Below the pieces are notes generated by a model, which ran no database searches, was not told where the DNA came from, and saw only the letters and a list, made by a program, of their open reading frames with translations. 64,000 nucleotides of DNA from Novosphingobium sp. AAP83 (GTDB lineage: Bacteria; Pseudomonadota; Alphaproteobacteria; Sphingomonadales; Sphingomonadaceae). The stretch is taken from the NCBI RefSeq assembly GCF_001295795.1, contig NZ_LJHY01000022.1, positions 124,001 to 188,000 on the forward strand, read 5' to 3'. Shown here in pieces: positions 1 to 7,813 of this stretch. Position 1 is the stretch's first letter. The number at the start of each line of letters is the position of its first letter. The position numbers and the translations under genes are program-made.

Positions 1-335
1 ACAATCCCGATCCGCGCTATGGCAACCGCTACGAGGCGGATCGCTATTATCGCAACAACGGGCGTTATCGCGAACGCCAGCTGTCGGAAAATGACCGCGT
101 CTATCGTGGCCGCGACAACCGGTACTACTGCCGCCGTTCGGATGGCTCGACCGGATTGATCGTCGGCGGCCTTGGCGGCGCAGCGGCGGGCGCGATTATC
201 GCACCGGGCGATAGCACTCTGCTCGGCGCAATCATTGGCGGGCTCGGCGGTGCCGTTGTCGGCTCGGCAATTGATAACGGCAACAAGAACAACCGCAATA
301 ATCGCAATAACGGCGGAACCGTCCGCTGCCGCTAA
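1..335 (+). CDS. Glycine-zipper 2TM-domain protein (5' end missing)
   Basis: The gene enters from the left edge; the first complete codon is at base 3 and the stop is TAA at 333-335. The visible 110 residues begin with an Arg/Tyr/Asn-rich hydrophilic stretch. A glycine-zipper segment follows (GLIVGGLGGAAAGAII, then LLGAIIGGLGGAVVGSAI), and the C-terminus is Asn-rich, ending in CR. Glycine-zipper 2TM proteins of this layout are common exported or outer-membrane-associated proteins in sphingomonads. The signal peptide would lie upstream of the window. A precise role cannot be given; family membership is fairly secure from the zipper pattern. Confidence 0.7.
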   Translation, partial: NPDPRYGNRYEADRYYRNNGRYRERQLSENDRVYRGRDNRYYCRRSDGSTGLIVGGLGGAAAGAIIAPGDSTLLGAIIGGLGGAVVGSAIDNGNKNNRNNRNNGGTVRCR

Positions 336-353
336 AACCCAACCCTAAATCCT

Positions 354-409
354 CCCTCCCGTTTACGGGAGGGACCGCCTTAACACTCCCCTCCCGGTTG
401 CGGGAGGGG
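354..409. repeat. Two tandem GC-rich hairpins, possible terminator or dispersed palindromic repeat
   Basis: Two near-identical perfect inverted repeats lie 14 bp apart. The first pairs ccctcccg (354-361) with cgggaggg (366-373); the second pairs cccctcccg (388-396) with cgggagggg (401-409). Both loops are four bases. A further gggggaggg follows at 412-420. They sit between two convergent genes, so a terminator role is possible, but no T-run follows. The repeated unit resembles dispersed palindromes I associate with sphingomonad intergenic regions; that comparison is from memory. Confidence 0.55.
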
Positions 410-436
410 CCGGGGGAGGGCATGTTGCGGCAACCC

Positions 437-571
437 TCAGTTCTTCTTCATGTTATCCAGCCCGGCAACCACGCCGGTCTTTTGCGTCGGGTTCGAGGCA
501 TTGAGCTTCTTGGGCTTTTCCGCCTTGGGTTTGCGGACTTCCTTGCTCGACTTCTTTTGGCTCTTCGCCAT
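437..571 (-). CDS. Small lysine-rich conserved hypothetical protein (44 aa)
   Basis: The 44-residue product starts MAKSQKKSSKEVRKPKAEKP and ends DNMKKN. It is very basic, with about a dozen Lys/Arg, and has no hydrophobic segment, so it is probably cytosolic and may bind nucleic acid. The ATG at 571 was chosen because the MAKSQK-type N-terminus resembles a short protein family I recall from alphaproteobacteria. The in-frame extension upstream looks non-coding. The function is unknown. Confidence 0.6.
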   Translation of the reverse strand: MAKSQKKSSKEVRKPKAEKPKKLNASNPTQKTGVVAGLDNMKKN

Positions 572-637
572 TATAATTCTCCGGCGGACACTTGCCCACG
601 CGCAGAGAGTACGCCTTTCCCCCGGCAATAGCGAACG

Positions 638-1105
638 CTAACGCGACAGCCGTCCCAGCACTTCGTCCAGCGCGGAAAGAAAGCGCGAACGGTCGGTTTT
701 TGAAAACGGGGCAGGGCCACCCATGATATCGCCGCCTGCGCGCAAATCCGCCATGATCGCCCGCGTCGCAATCTGGCTGCCGATGGAACTGGTGGTAAAA
801 GCTTTGCCCGCTGGCGAAAGCACACAGGCCCCCATTTTCAGGCAGCGGTCGGCCAGCAGGATGTCGGCGGTGATCACAACCGCCTTCGCATGGGCAGCAT
901 CGGCGATCCAGTCGTCCGCCGCATCAAATCCATCACTCACCACCACGCGCCGCACCAGTGGATGCACCGGCACGCGGAAGGGGGAATTGCTGACGACGGT
1001 GACCGGCACATTGCGGCGATAGGCGACCTTATAGATCTCCTCCTTGACCGGGCAGGCATCACCATCGACGAGGATGATCGAGGTGTGGGGGGCGGCATCG
1101 CTCAT
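638..1105 (-). CDS. yaiI: YaiI/YqxD family (DUF188) protein
   Basis: A 155-residue protein of the DUF188/YaiI-YqxD family. It has the family opening ILVDGDACPVKEEIYKVA, then VPVTVVSNS, an Asp-rich DGFDAADDWIADAA segment, VITADILLADRCL and a C-terminal GGPAPFSKTDRSRF motif. The fold is PIN-like with conserved Asp residues; no enzymatic function is established for the family. ATG 1105 gives the usual family length. ATG 1117, four codons upstream, is an alternative, and neither has a clear ribosome-binding site. It is convergent with the left-edge genes and divergent from the cold-shock gene. Confidence 0.85.
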   Translation of the reverse strand: MSDAAPHTSIILVDGDACPVKEEIYKVAYRRNVPVTVVSNSPFRVPVHPLVRRVVVSDGFDAADDWIADAAHAKAVVITADILLADRCLKMGACVLSPAGKAFTTSSIGSQIATRAIMADLRAGGDIMGGPAPFSKTDRSRFLSALDEVLGRLSR

Positions 1106-1438
1106 CCATCTGCGCATACCGCTGAAATCGGCGCGCGCCACCATGTTAAAGCGGGGCAGCGCGCTAGTTGCGCCCACTAACGCCCACTTTGTCCACCCAA
1201 ACACCACATGAAACCACCAGTCTGCGGAATGATTAGGTAAAGGCTTTGGCCCGTGCTAATGCGCCGCTGCTGACGTTGAACACTCCAACGGACTTCGGCA
1301 GAAAATCTCTGTTTCTTCGTGCTTTACGGCTCGGATAAAGCGGCTTTTGACGACGACTTCCTTTCGATTGACGACCCGACGCACGGCCCGTGCGTGCTTT
1401 TGCGCCCGGGCAACCATCGTTCTCGAAAGGAACCGCTC

Positions 1439-1645
1439 ATGCCAGTAGGCACCGTAAAATTCTTCAATACCGACAAGGGCTACGGCTTCATCCAGCCTGA
1501 CAATGGCGGCACTGACAGCTTCGTGCACATCTCGGCCGTTCAGGCAGCCGGTATGGCAACTCTTGAGCGTGATCAACGCCTTACCTATGAAGTCGAAACC
1601 GGCCGCAATGGCAAGGCTTCGGCTGTCAATCTCGCTTCGGCCTGA
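1439..1645 (+). CDS. Cold-shock domain protein (CspA family)
   Basis: A 68-residue single cold-shock-domain protein, MPVGTVKFFNTDKGYGFIQP. Both RNA-binding motifs are present: RNP1-like KGYGFIQP and RNP2-like SFVHIS. Such proteins are RNA chaperones that bind single-stranded nucleic acid. The ATG at 1439 is preceded by GAAAGGA at a good distance; the reading frame extends further upstream but has no csp similarity there. About 230 bp without a gene lies upstream and would allow the long structured 5' leader typical of csp transcripts. A GC-rich hairpin follows the stop. Confidence 0.93.
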   Translation: MPVGTVKFFNTDKGYGFIQPDNGGTDSFVHISAVQAAGMATLERDQRLTYEVETGRNGKASAVNLASA

Positions 1646-1659
1646 TCGACAATGCATTT

Positions 1660-1689
1660 CCGGCGGCTGAGCTTTTCGCTCGCCGCCGG
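1660..1689 (+). terminator. Hairpin downstream of the cold-shock gene
   Basis: The inverted repeat ccggcggc-t-gagc (1660-1672) pairs with gctc-gccgccgg (1678-1689). This is 12 bp with one bulged T and a five-base loop. It starts 15 bp after the csp stop. There is no following T-run, so it may act as a transcript-end stabiliser or a weak terminator. Confidence 0.5.
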
Positions 1690-1715
1690 GGACGCCCTTC
1701 TGCTAACGGCAGGCA

Positions 1716-2099
1716 ATGTCTGCCGAAATTGCCATCCGCCTGCGCCGCGCCGAATTCAACCGCGCCATTGCCGCAGCAGATATCGCCGCAATCAGCGCGA
1801 TCCTTTCCCCGGATGTGATCATGGTCACCGGCACCAACAGCGCTGTGGTGTCCGGACGCAAAGCGCAACTGCTTGCCTGGAAACGCGAATTTTCCGCAAA
1901 GCCGCGCATGGTCTATACCCGCACAACCAGTATAATCACCGCATCAGCAGTGGAGTCCATCGCCATGGAACATGGCCATTGGCAGGGCGTGCATGACGGA
2001 CAAATCCCGCCAACAGCCTCAGGTGCCTACGCCGCAAAATGGCGCGAAGTGCGCGGCCTGTGGTTGCTTGTGGCAGAAATATTTGTCACGCTAAGCTGA
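1716..2099 (+). CDS. SnoaL/NTF2-like (DUF4440-type) protein
   Basis: A 127-residue protein with the small alpha+beta-barrel pattern of SnoaL/DUF4440 proteins. An N-terminal helix (RRAEFNRAIAAADIAAI) is followed by ILSPDVIMVTG, GRKAQLLAWKREF, and a late WREVRGLWLLVAEIFVTL strand. Members include steroid isomerase-like proteins and many uncharacterised stress proteins; no catalytic residue pair points to a reaction here. It lies 71 bp after csp and is convergent with the diguanylate cyclase gene, with a 3-bp gap. Confidence 0.7.
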   Translation: MSAEIAIRLRRAEFNRAIAAADIAAISAILSPDVIMVTGTNSAVVSGRKAQLLAWKREFSAKPRMVYTRTTSIITASAVESIAMEHGHWQGVHDGQIPPTASGAYAAKWREVRGLWLLVAEIFVTLS

Positions 2100-2102
2100 T
2101 GG

Positions 2103-2843
2103 CTAAGCTGCTATTCTAATGCAATTTCTTCCGGCTTTCTTGGCCTCGTACATGGCCCGGTCAGCCCGCGATAGAAGAGTGTCAAGTGTGTCTTCGGGAA
2201 GCATGAGCGCAAAGCCGATGCTTGCGGAGATTTGCACCGCCTGACCCTGTGTGATCAGGGGCATGCTATTGAGATGATGGCGCATTATATCCAGTTTAAG
2301 CATCCACATGTCTTCAGACAACGAAGTTTGTGATCCATCCAACTGACAGATCAGGCCGAACTCTTCACCGCCAATACGCGCAAGCCATGCGTCCTCGGGA
2401 GCGCTGTCACGCAGCAATTTGGCCGCGTGAACAAGCGCCTGGTCGCCAAAGGCATGTCCGAGGCGATCGTTGATGTGCTTGAAGTGGTCTAGGTCAATCA
2501 TCGCTACGGCGAGCGGGCCGCGTTGAAGCCAAGACTCCGATATATTGATGAAAGCCCGGCGGTTGGGAAGCGAGGTTAAAGAATCTGTTTTTGACAATCG
2601 CTCCAGCAATCTGGTTTGCCGCTCGAGCCGCATCGTCAGCATGGCAACCCAGCCGTATGAAGCCGGTGCGACGATGAGCGGGATAGCGACGGCTGTGGCT
2701 ATCGAGCTTGCGTAGTCAACGCTGCCGGACAATTGAAAACTTAGATGCGTTGACAGCACTGAGGCCGCAACCGATAGCAAAGTCACCAGCACGCCGGTGC
2801 AAAAAAGGCGAAATTTTGTTCGGCGTTCGTCTTGCCCATCCAT
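2103..2843 (-). CDS. Membrane diguanylate cyclase (GGDEF domain)
   Basis: A 246-residue protein. Two hydrophobic segments near the N-terminus (about residues 12-32 and 45-70) precede a GGDEF domain (about residues 85-246). The domain has DSLTSLPNRRAF, IDLDHFKHINDRLGHAFGD and the active-site loop GGEEF. The intact GGEEF signature and the metal-binding Asp residues support synthesis of c-di-GMP from two GTP. No RxxD inhibitory I-site is evident immediately before GGEEF (LARIGGEEF), so classical product inhibition may be absent. There is no separate sensory domain beyond the membrane part. Confidence 0.88.
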   Translation of the reverse strand: MDGQDERRTKFRLFCTGVLVTLLSVAASVLSTHLSFQLSGSVDYASSIATAVAIPLIVAPASYGWVAMLTMRLERQTRLLERLSKTDSLTSLPNRRAFINISESWLQRGPLAVAMIDLDHFKHINDRLGHAFGDQALVHAAKLLRDSAPEDAWLARIGGEEFGLICQLDGSQTSLSEDMWMLKLDIMRHHLNSMPLITQGQAVQISASIGFALMLPEDTLDTLLSRADRAMYEAKKAGRNCIRIAA

Positions 2844-3001
2844 CGGCGAATTCTAAGACGATTGTGATTAAGCGACTGCTAATAAATAATATTTTTTCTA
2901 TCTAGGCAAACTGGTAGTGCGCCTTAGCTCCACCTAACGCGAAGTTAATCATATGCTGTAACCATGCAAACATGCTGATACGGCCAGACATCTCTTATAC
3001 A

Positions 3002-3358
3002 ATGACGCAGTGTTGGTACACGCGTTCACACATTCCCGTGGCCACCAGGCACCGGGATGAGCAGGGTACACTGTTCTCAAAATGCCGTCATTGTGGACGC
3101 CCCATTCGCTCACACGGTGGAAAATCCTGGACACTGGCCGATGGTATCGATCTTGATGAACTCGCATCGCAATCGCACATCCGCTACATATGTGTGACAA
3201 ACACGTTCGAAGGCGAGGTCATCGCGCGTTACGTGCTTGAATCCGACCTCGATGACGAGGCCATCAAGGCACGCTGTGAAGCAGTGATCGACAAACACGG
3301 CGCACGAGAGCCGCTCAGCGGCCTGGACGTGCGCGTGTTAGGCGGTACCAAGCACTAA
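3002..3358 (+). CDS. Hypothetical protein with a CxxC zinc-knuckle-like motif
   Basis: A 118-residue protein. The N-terminal half carries CRHCGRPIRSHGG, a CxxC motif that could supply half of a zinc site, after a Cys/His-containing start (TQCWYTRSHIPVATRH). The remainder is acidic (DLDELASQ, ESDLDDEAIKARCEAVIDKHG). I do not recognise a named family, though the layout resembles sphingomonad conserved hypothetical proteins. The start is uncertain: ATG 2972 would add ten residues, and neither start has a clear ribosome-binding site. The gene is followed by a hairpin at 3383. Confidence 0.6.
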   Translation: MTQCWYTRSHIPVATRHRDEQGTLFSKCRHCGRPIRSHGGKSWTLADGIDLDELASQSHIRYICVTNTFEGEVIARYVLESDLDDEAIKARCEAVIDKHGAREPLSGLDVRVLGGTKH

Positions 3359-3382
3359 TATCAGGTTCCAAGTCGCGGAAAA

Positions 3383-3406
3383 GGGCGCTCCCTTTCGAGA
3401 GCGCCC
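3383..3406. terminator. Bidirectional intrinsic terminator candidate
   Basis: gggcgctc (3383-3390) pairs perfectly with gagcgccc (3399-3406) around an eight-base loop. Read on the minus strand, the stem is followed by TTTTCC, so it can terminate the exported-protein gene at 3514-3816. On the plus strand it follows the hypothetical gene ending at 3358. Confidence 0.6.
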
Positions 3407-3513
3407 CTTAATCCTTACCGGTTCAGCGCGAGGCTGATGCGGCTAACGGGTTTTGCACTTACCTTGTGGTTGCGAACCGCAAATTCACGTGGGAAGCCCG
3501 TATTGCTACGCTT

Positions 3514-3816
3514 TCAATCAGCGAGCGTACCAGCCTTGCTGGCGATTGGCTTCACGTCTTTGACATCAAACGACACCGGACGACCGTTGAAACGACCCGT
3601 AACGGTGCGCTTGTTAACACGCAGTTCGAAAGGCACCTTGCCGGCATAGGCTGAACCTTTGAGCACCTTCACATCGCCCTGTTGTTCGGCGGTGTAGTCG
3701 TACTTCACGCCTTGATAGGTGAAGCTTCCTGCATCGGGTTCAGCGGCATTTGCAACAGCGGCCGGAGCGGTGAGAAGAAGAGCGGCTGCGGTGATAGCGA
3801 ACGAAGAATTAAACAT
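3514..3816 (-). CDS. Small exported protein of unknown function
   Basis: A 100-residue protein with a clear Sec signal peptide (residues 1-24, MFNSSFAITAAALLLTAPAA, cleavage near ANA-AE). The mature part is about 76 residues (FTYQGVKYDYTAEQ, LRVNKRTVTGRFNGRPVSFDV), rich in beta-forming residues and basic, without cysteines. ATG 3816 is preceded by CAGGAG at a suitable distance. This excludes the longer in-frame extension to 3948. It is probably periplasmic. I do not recognise a named family; similar short exported proteins are found in sphingomonads. Confidence 0.7.
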   Translation of the reverse strand: MFNSSFAITAAALLLTAPAAVANAAEPDAGSFTYQGVKYDYTAEQQGDVKVLKGSAYAGKVPFELRVNKRTVTGRFNGRPVSFDVKDVKPIASKAGTLAD

Positions 3817-4052
3817 GGCAATGTCTCCTGCTAGATAAGGAAAGATTGCCTTCAGCACCCTTATCTTGTTGCATTGCAGCATATACGATGGGTGCGATGC
3901 GGCAATTGTAATTGGAGGCACTGCGGTTGTGAATTTTGCAACCGGCATAACTAAGTGTCAATTTATCAATAACTTGAACGATTGTTCGCCAAAAACATAC
4001 CCTAAATTACGTAGTAACACATACGAATTCGGTGATGTGCACCTGCACACAA

Positions 4053-4358
4053 TCAACGCTTGCGAACGAACTCTGCGCGCAACACGAGGCCTTTTATGCC
4101 CGGGTACTTGCAGTCGATCTCTTGTGAATCGCCGGTCAGGCGGATCGATTTGATCAACGTGCCTTGCTTCAGCGTTTGGCCTGCACCCTTCACATCAAGG
4201 TCTTTGATCAGGGTTACCTGATCGCCGTCCGCCAGAAGATTGCCAACCGCATCACGCACTTCAACCGTGTTGGCGACAGATTGCTTTGCCTGCAAATCAG
4301 CTGCGGTCATCCATTCACCACTGTCTTCGTCATAGACGTATTCTTCATCGTTGGTCAT
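4053..4358 (-). CDS. PhnA/YjdM-like protein lacking the N-terminal zinc ribbon cysteines
   Basis: A 101-residue protein whose C-terminal two thirds match the PhnA/YjdM domain: VEVRDAVGNLLADGDQVTLI, KDLDVKGAGQTLKQGT, IDCKYPGIKGLVLRAEFVRK. In canonical YjdM the N-terminus is a four-cysteine zinc ribbon. Here the equivalent region (EEYVYDEDSGEWMTAADL) keeps a recognisable EY-Y-D pattern but has no CxxC pairs. Despite the historical name, no phosphonate-cleaving activity should be assumed. ATG 4358 has GGGGAT upstream; the reading frame before it is not family-like. Confidence 0.8.
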   Translation of the reverse strand: MTNDEEYVYDEDSGEWMTAADLQAKQSVANTVEVRDAVGNLLADGDQVTLIKDLDVKGAGQTLKQGTLIKSIRLTGDSQEIDCKYPGIKGLVLRAEFVRKR

Positions 4359-4420
4359 GGTAATCCCCGCTTTGTGGTATTGGCCGTGGCACCGCAGCAA
4401 CGGAATGACCAGCAAAAGGT

Positions 4421-5035
4421 TTGGAGTGGAAGGTCTTGGATAAGGCAATCATCGAGCTGGGGCAGGAGCATCGGCAAAAGGCTGTGCACACGCTCAGCAT
4501 GGCCTTTGCTCATGATCCCGCGATGGCATGGATGTTTCCCGATTCCGTTGTGCGGGCGCGTCGGTTGCCCCTGCTGATGGACTGGATGTTTGTCGATCAT
4601 CTGCGCCATGGCATGGTTTTGGGAACACCGGGATGCGAGGCAGTTACGCTTTGGCGACCGCCAGGAACCGTGCATGATCATACAGCACTCACACCACTGT
4701 CCGCTTTGCGGTTCGTGCGCATGTTGGGGACAGCCGTACTAAGGGCAGATCGCATAGACAGGCGGATTGGCCACCATTTGCCAGCAGGGGAGCAACAGTT
4801 CTATTTGCGGATGGCTGCGGTCAGGGCGGATAGGCAAGGCCAGGGTTTGGGCGGGCTTGTGATCCGCGCGGGGCTTGAACACAGTGATAAGGCAGGATTA
4901 CCCGCCGTGCTTGAGACCGCTACCCAAAGTAATGTCGGGCTCTATCGCGCGCTGGGATTTGATGTGATTTCCAACTGGAAAGTAGCACGTGACGGTCCGC
5001 AATTCTGGACGATGCAACGCGCCTCTACACGATAG
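4421..5035 (+). CDS. GNAT-family N-acetyltransferase
   Basis: A 204-residue GNAT-fold protein. Motif A, the acetyl-CoA pyrophosphate loop, is seen in LRMAAVRADRQGQGLGGLVI (R/Q-x-x-G-x-G/A type). Motif B follows in LETATQSNVGLYRALGFDV, with the usual N-x-x-L-Y-x-x-x-G-F end. The substrate is not predictable. Translation probably begins at TTG 4421, or at TTG 4436, which has GGAGTGGAAGG just before it. The 3' end overlaps the convergent TauE/SafE gene by 11 bp. Confidence 0.82.
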   Translation: MEWKVLDKAIIELGQEHRQKAVHTLSMAFAHDPAMAWMFPDSVVRARRLPLLMDWMFVDHLRHGMVLGTPGCEAVTLWRPPGTVHDHTALTPLSALRFVRMLGTAVLRADRIDRRIGHHLPAGEQQFYLRMAAVRADRQGQGLGGLVIRAGLEHSDKAGLPAVLETATQSNVGLYRALGFDVISNWKVARDGPQFWTMQRASTR

Positions 5036-5777
5036 CATCAAAGATCAGTTTGCCGCCAAGAAATACCATCAGCGCATAAATGATTGTGTAAAAACGCTCC
5101 GGACGCAGCAGTCGGACAATCCGCACAGAAACCAGCGTGGTGATGATGGCCAAGGGTGCCAGCAGCGCAGCTGAGACCAGAACATCGTGGCTGAATACGC
5201 CAAGCGCCATGTAACTTGGCACCTTTATCCAGTTTATCGCGGCAAACAGGATCGAATTGGTTCCGGCATAGGTAAGATGCGGCAGTTTGCGGGGCGTTAC
5301 CCACATCTGGAAAGGCGGGCCTCCGGCATGGGCGATCTGGCTGGTAAAGCCGGTTGCCACGCCAAACAGGCCGCCAACCCACCCCGGCGAAGTTGACGCC
5401 GCCACCACACGCCCGCCGCGCTCGACCCATATGCGGTACAGGCCGAACAACAGCGTGACAGCACCAAGCACCCCCATCATCGGTTTTTCGTCAACACTGG
5501 CAGCGATGCTCCACCCGATCACGACGCCGATCACCGCGCCGGGCAGCATCCATGCAACGATCCATTTGTCCCACGAATGCCGGAAGGACCAGACGCTTAC
5601 CGCATCTTGAATGATCAGGATGGGCAACAGGATTGCCGCGGCCACACTTGGCGGCAATACGAGCGCCGCGATCGGCGTACCCAAGGCCGCGAGCCCTGAA
5701 AACCCCCCTTTTGCCATCCCCACAAGGATGACAGCCAAGGCGCAGAAAGCCAGAGTTGCCGGGTCTGATAACAGCAT
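5025..5777 (-). CDS. TauE/SafE (TSUP) family sulfite/anion exporter
   Basis: A 250-residue integral membrane protein with about seven to eight hydrophobic segments and the TSUP pattern. An early FCALAVILVGMAKGGFSGLAALGTP repeat-type motif (two pieces: VGMAKGGFSG, LAALGTP) is followed by a second-half repeat, GVATGFTSQIAHAGGPPFQMW. Members move sulfite, sulfoacetate or other organosulfur anions; the substrate here is unknown. ATG 5777 follows the stop of the DoxX gene by a few bases (TAACGTGATG), so the two are translationally coupled. GTG 5780 is an alternative start. Confidence 0.85.
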   Translation of the reverse strand: MLLSDPATLAFCALAVILVGMAKGGFSGLAALGTPIAALVLPPSVAAAILLPILIIQDAVSVWSFRHSWDKWIVAWMLPGAVIGVVIGWSIAASVDEKPMMGVLGAVTLLFGLYRIWVERGGRVVAASTSPGWVGGLFGVATGFTSQIAHAGGPPFQMWVTPRKLPHLTYAGTNSILFAAINWIKVPSYMALGVFSHDVLVSAALLAPLAIITTLVSVRIVRLLRPERFYTIIYALMVFLGGKLIFDAIV

Positions 5778-5781
5778 CACG

Positions 5782-6186
5782 TTAGGGACGTTCTGTACGG
5801 AATGGCCAGTCGGTCACTCGCCCTGCCCAAAGTGACGCCCAGATGATCAGCGGCTGCGCAAACATCCGTGGCACATGATAGCCAAGCCCAAGCCCGCCAT
5901 CCGGCTTTGCTAGGTCGATGATGAAATGATTGATGTTGGCCGGAAAAACGCAAGCGGCATAGAGCGCAAGGCCAACGGCTGCGGCACGGCGAATCTGCGG
6001 TGCAAACCATTGGGTCAAACCGATTGCACCAAGGACTTCGGCAATACCGGTCCACAGAACAACGGCTTGTGGAAAGGGGACCCATGTTGGCATTATTGCC
6101 AGAAACGGTGCGGGGGCAGCAATGTGAATGATGCCGGCGGCAAGATAGAAGATGGCCAGACCACAGAGCAGGGCTGTGCGGATCAT
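5782..6186 (-). CDS. DoxX-like membrane protein
   Basis: A 134-residue protein with four hydrophobic helices: AGIIHIAAPAPFLAIMP, VVLWTGIAEVLGAIGL, RRAAAVGLALYAACVFPANI and a final PLIIWASLWAG. The W-x-G-x-x-E-V-L-G-A-x-G-L signature and the FPANINH segment place it in the DoxX/DUF417-like inner-membrane family. The family is loosely linked to redox and sulfur metabolism, and the TauE/SafE gene directly downstream fits that theme only by inference. Confidence 0.78.
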   Translation of the reverse strand: MIRTALLCGLAIFYLAAGIIHIAAPAPFLAIMPTWVPFPQAVVLWTGIAEVLGAIGLTQWFAPQIRRAAAVGLALYAACVFPANINHFIIDLAKPDGGLGLGYHVPRMFAQPLIIWASLWAGRVTDWPFRTERP

Positions 6187-6272
6187 GGTTTTGGCACAAC
6201 CATGTAGTCCGCGCAGGGATATCGGACGCTATTCATAACGTGATGCTTGCTGCCATGAACAGCGTAAGTCAA

Positions 6273-6671
6273 TCACCACAGGGCAGGGGCAAGTATGAGT
6301 TTTTCGCCGTTGCTTACCGTCCAACCCAGTCGCGCGATCACATCGTTGCTTTCACGTGCGGTGCGGCCTTTGGCCAGCGACCAGGTAACATGCCACACTT
6401 TGCCATCTGGCCGTGCAGTCGATCCCTCTATTGCAACAACCAAGGCTTCGACACCGGCACCGTCATCAGCGTGCCCGACGATGATTGCTTCGCCCGCGTG
6501 TGGTGGCGCTTTAGTACCGCTAACTGATAACGTGACGTGATCCGCGATTACATCGGCATAACGCGGCGGGTAGGTTTTCAACAGGGCGGCACGTTGTTCC
6601 CGATCAAGTTTCCACCCGATAGTCACACCAGCGCCGCCTTTGTTAAAGTTCAGATTAGGCAGGAGTGACAA
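6273..6671 (-). CDS. Hypothetical protein with 2H-phosphoesterase-like HxT motifs
   Basis: A 132-residue soluble protein. Two histidine motifs, DHVTLS (about residue 45) and WHVTWS (about residue 93), are spaced like the paired H-x-T/S signatures of 2H phosphoesterases (LigT/CPDase-type). Hydrophobic strands precede each (YADVIA; VEALVVAIEG). The likely start is TTG 6671 with AGGAG four bases upstream; it overlaps the end of the small membrane-protein gene by 17 bp. The substrate cannot be inferred, and the family assignment rests on the motif pair alone. Confidence 0.55.
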   Translation of the reverse strand: MSLLPNLNFNKGGAGVTIGWKLDREQRAALLKTYPPRYADVIADHVTLSVSGTKAPPHAGEAIIVGHADDGAGVEALVVAIEGSTARPDGKVWHVTWSLAKGRTARESNDVIARLGWTVSNGEKLILAPALW

Positions 6672-6813
6672 TCGCTCCTGTTACCCAGATGATGGTCAGC
6701 GCCACGATGGCGAGCGTCAAGCTGAGCCCAAGCACCCACCGTAAGACGTGACTGGTTTCGCCAGCACGGGCTTCATCTGTCGTGATACGGGTTTCTTTGC
6801 CTTGGCGTTCCAT
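6655..6813 (-). CDS. Small single-pass membrane protein (52 aa)
   Basis: A 52-codon ORF with an excellent ribosome-binding site (AAGGAG, eight bases before ATG 6813). The product is MERQGKETRITTDEARAGET followed by a single hydrophobic helix from VLRWVLGLSL through VALTIIWVTGAI, ending in PA. The cytoplasmic N-terminus is charged. Its 3' end overlaps the HxT protein gene, which suggests translational coupling. It resembles short membrane ORFs of unknown function annotated in sphingomonads. Confidence 0.7.
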   Translation of the reverse strand: MERQGKETRITTDEARAGETSHVLRWVLGLSLTLAIVALTIIWVTGAIVTPA

Positions 6814-6911
6814 AGCGCGTCTCCTTGCATAGTTACGGTGCTTACCGGCTCTACGTTTGGAAGCGCGCCCTGTTCCGGCGCGGCCTGTTTACGGGCTTAA
6901 GGTGCTCTTGT

Positions 6912-7748
6912 TTAATCGCGCAAAAGTTCGTTGATTCCGGTCTTGCTGCGGGTTTGCGCATCAACCGTCTTGACGATCACGGCGCAATATAACGAAGGCC
7001 CTGTCGTGCCATCGGGCAGCGGCTTGCCTGGCAGCGCGCCGGGAACAACCACCGCATAAGGCGGCACGCGGCCGATGTGGATTTCTCCGGTCTGGCGATC
7101 AACAATCTTGGTCGAGGCACCAAGGTAAACCCCCATCGAAAGCACTGCGCCTTCGCCAACAATAACGCCTTCAGCCACTTCAGAACGCGCGCCGATGAAT
7201 GCGCCGTCTTCGATGATCACAGGTCCGGCTTGCAAGGGCTCCAGCACGCCGCCAATGCCGGCACCGCCCGAGATATGCACGTTTTTGCCGATTTGCGCGC
7301 ACGAACCAACCGTCGCCCAGGTATCAACCATGGTGCCTTCATCAACAAACGCACCGATGTTGACGAAGCTTGGCATCAGCACGACGCCCTTGGCGATATG
7401 CGCGCCTTTGCGGGCAACGGCCCCGGGAACTACGCGGAAACCGGCTTCGCGGAAGCGGGCATCGTCCCAGCCCTCGAACTTGGATGGCACCTTGTCAAAA
7501 GCAGGCGCACCGCCCGATCCGGCATCGATAATCACGTTATCGTTCAGGCGGAATGAAAGCAGAACCGCCTTTTTCAGCCACTGGTTGACCTGCCATTCAC
7601 CGTTGATCTTTTGCGCCACACGCGCTTTGCCGCTTTCCAGCAATTCGAACACGGCCTCAACCGCTTCGCGCACGCTGTCGCTGGCAGGTGTTACATTGGC
7701 GCGGTCTTCCCAAGCAGCTTCGATGGCGGCTTCTAGGTGAGCGGTCAT
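6912..7748 (-). CDS. dapD: 2,3,4,5-tetrahydropyridine-2,6-dicarboxylate N-succinyltransferase
   Basis: A 278-residue left-handed beta-helix acyltransferase. DapD transfers succinyl from succinyl-CoA to tetrahydrodipicolinate in the lysine/meso-diaminopimelate pathway. Hexapeptide repeats run through the middle ([52 protein letters not shown]). The N-terminal helical part begins [18 protein letters not shown], as expected for DapD. Length equals the family norm. ATG 7748 has GGAG upstream. The next gene on the same strand upstream is a HAD phosphatase starting at 8491; the two may be cotranscribed, but no functional link is evident. Confidence 0.95.
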   Translation of the reverse strand: MTAHLEAAIEAAWEDRANVTPASDSVREAVEAVFELLESGKARVAQKINGEWQVNQWLKKAVLLSFRLNDNVIIDAGSGGAPAFDKVPSKFEGWDDARFREAGFRVVPGAVARKGAHIAKGVVLMPSFVNIGAFVDEGTMVDTWATVGSCAQIGKNVHISGGAGIGGVLEPLQAGPVIIEDGAFIGARSEVAEGVIVGEGAVLSMGVYLGASTKIVDRQTGEIHIGRVPPYAVVVPGALPGKPLPDGTTGPSLYCAVIVKTVDAQTRSKTGINELLRD

Positions 7749-7813
7749 GGTGTATCTCCGTCGGGAATTTTCTGGGCAGCAGGTTCGGATTATAAATTAA
7801 TTGCGCGCGCCGC

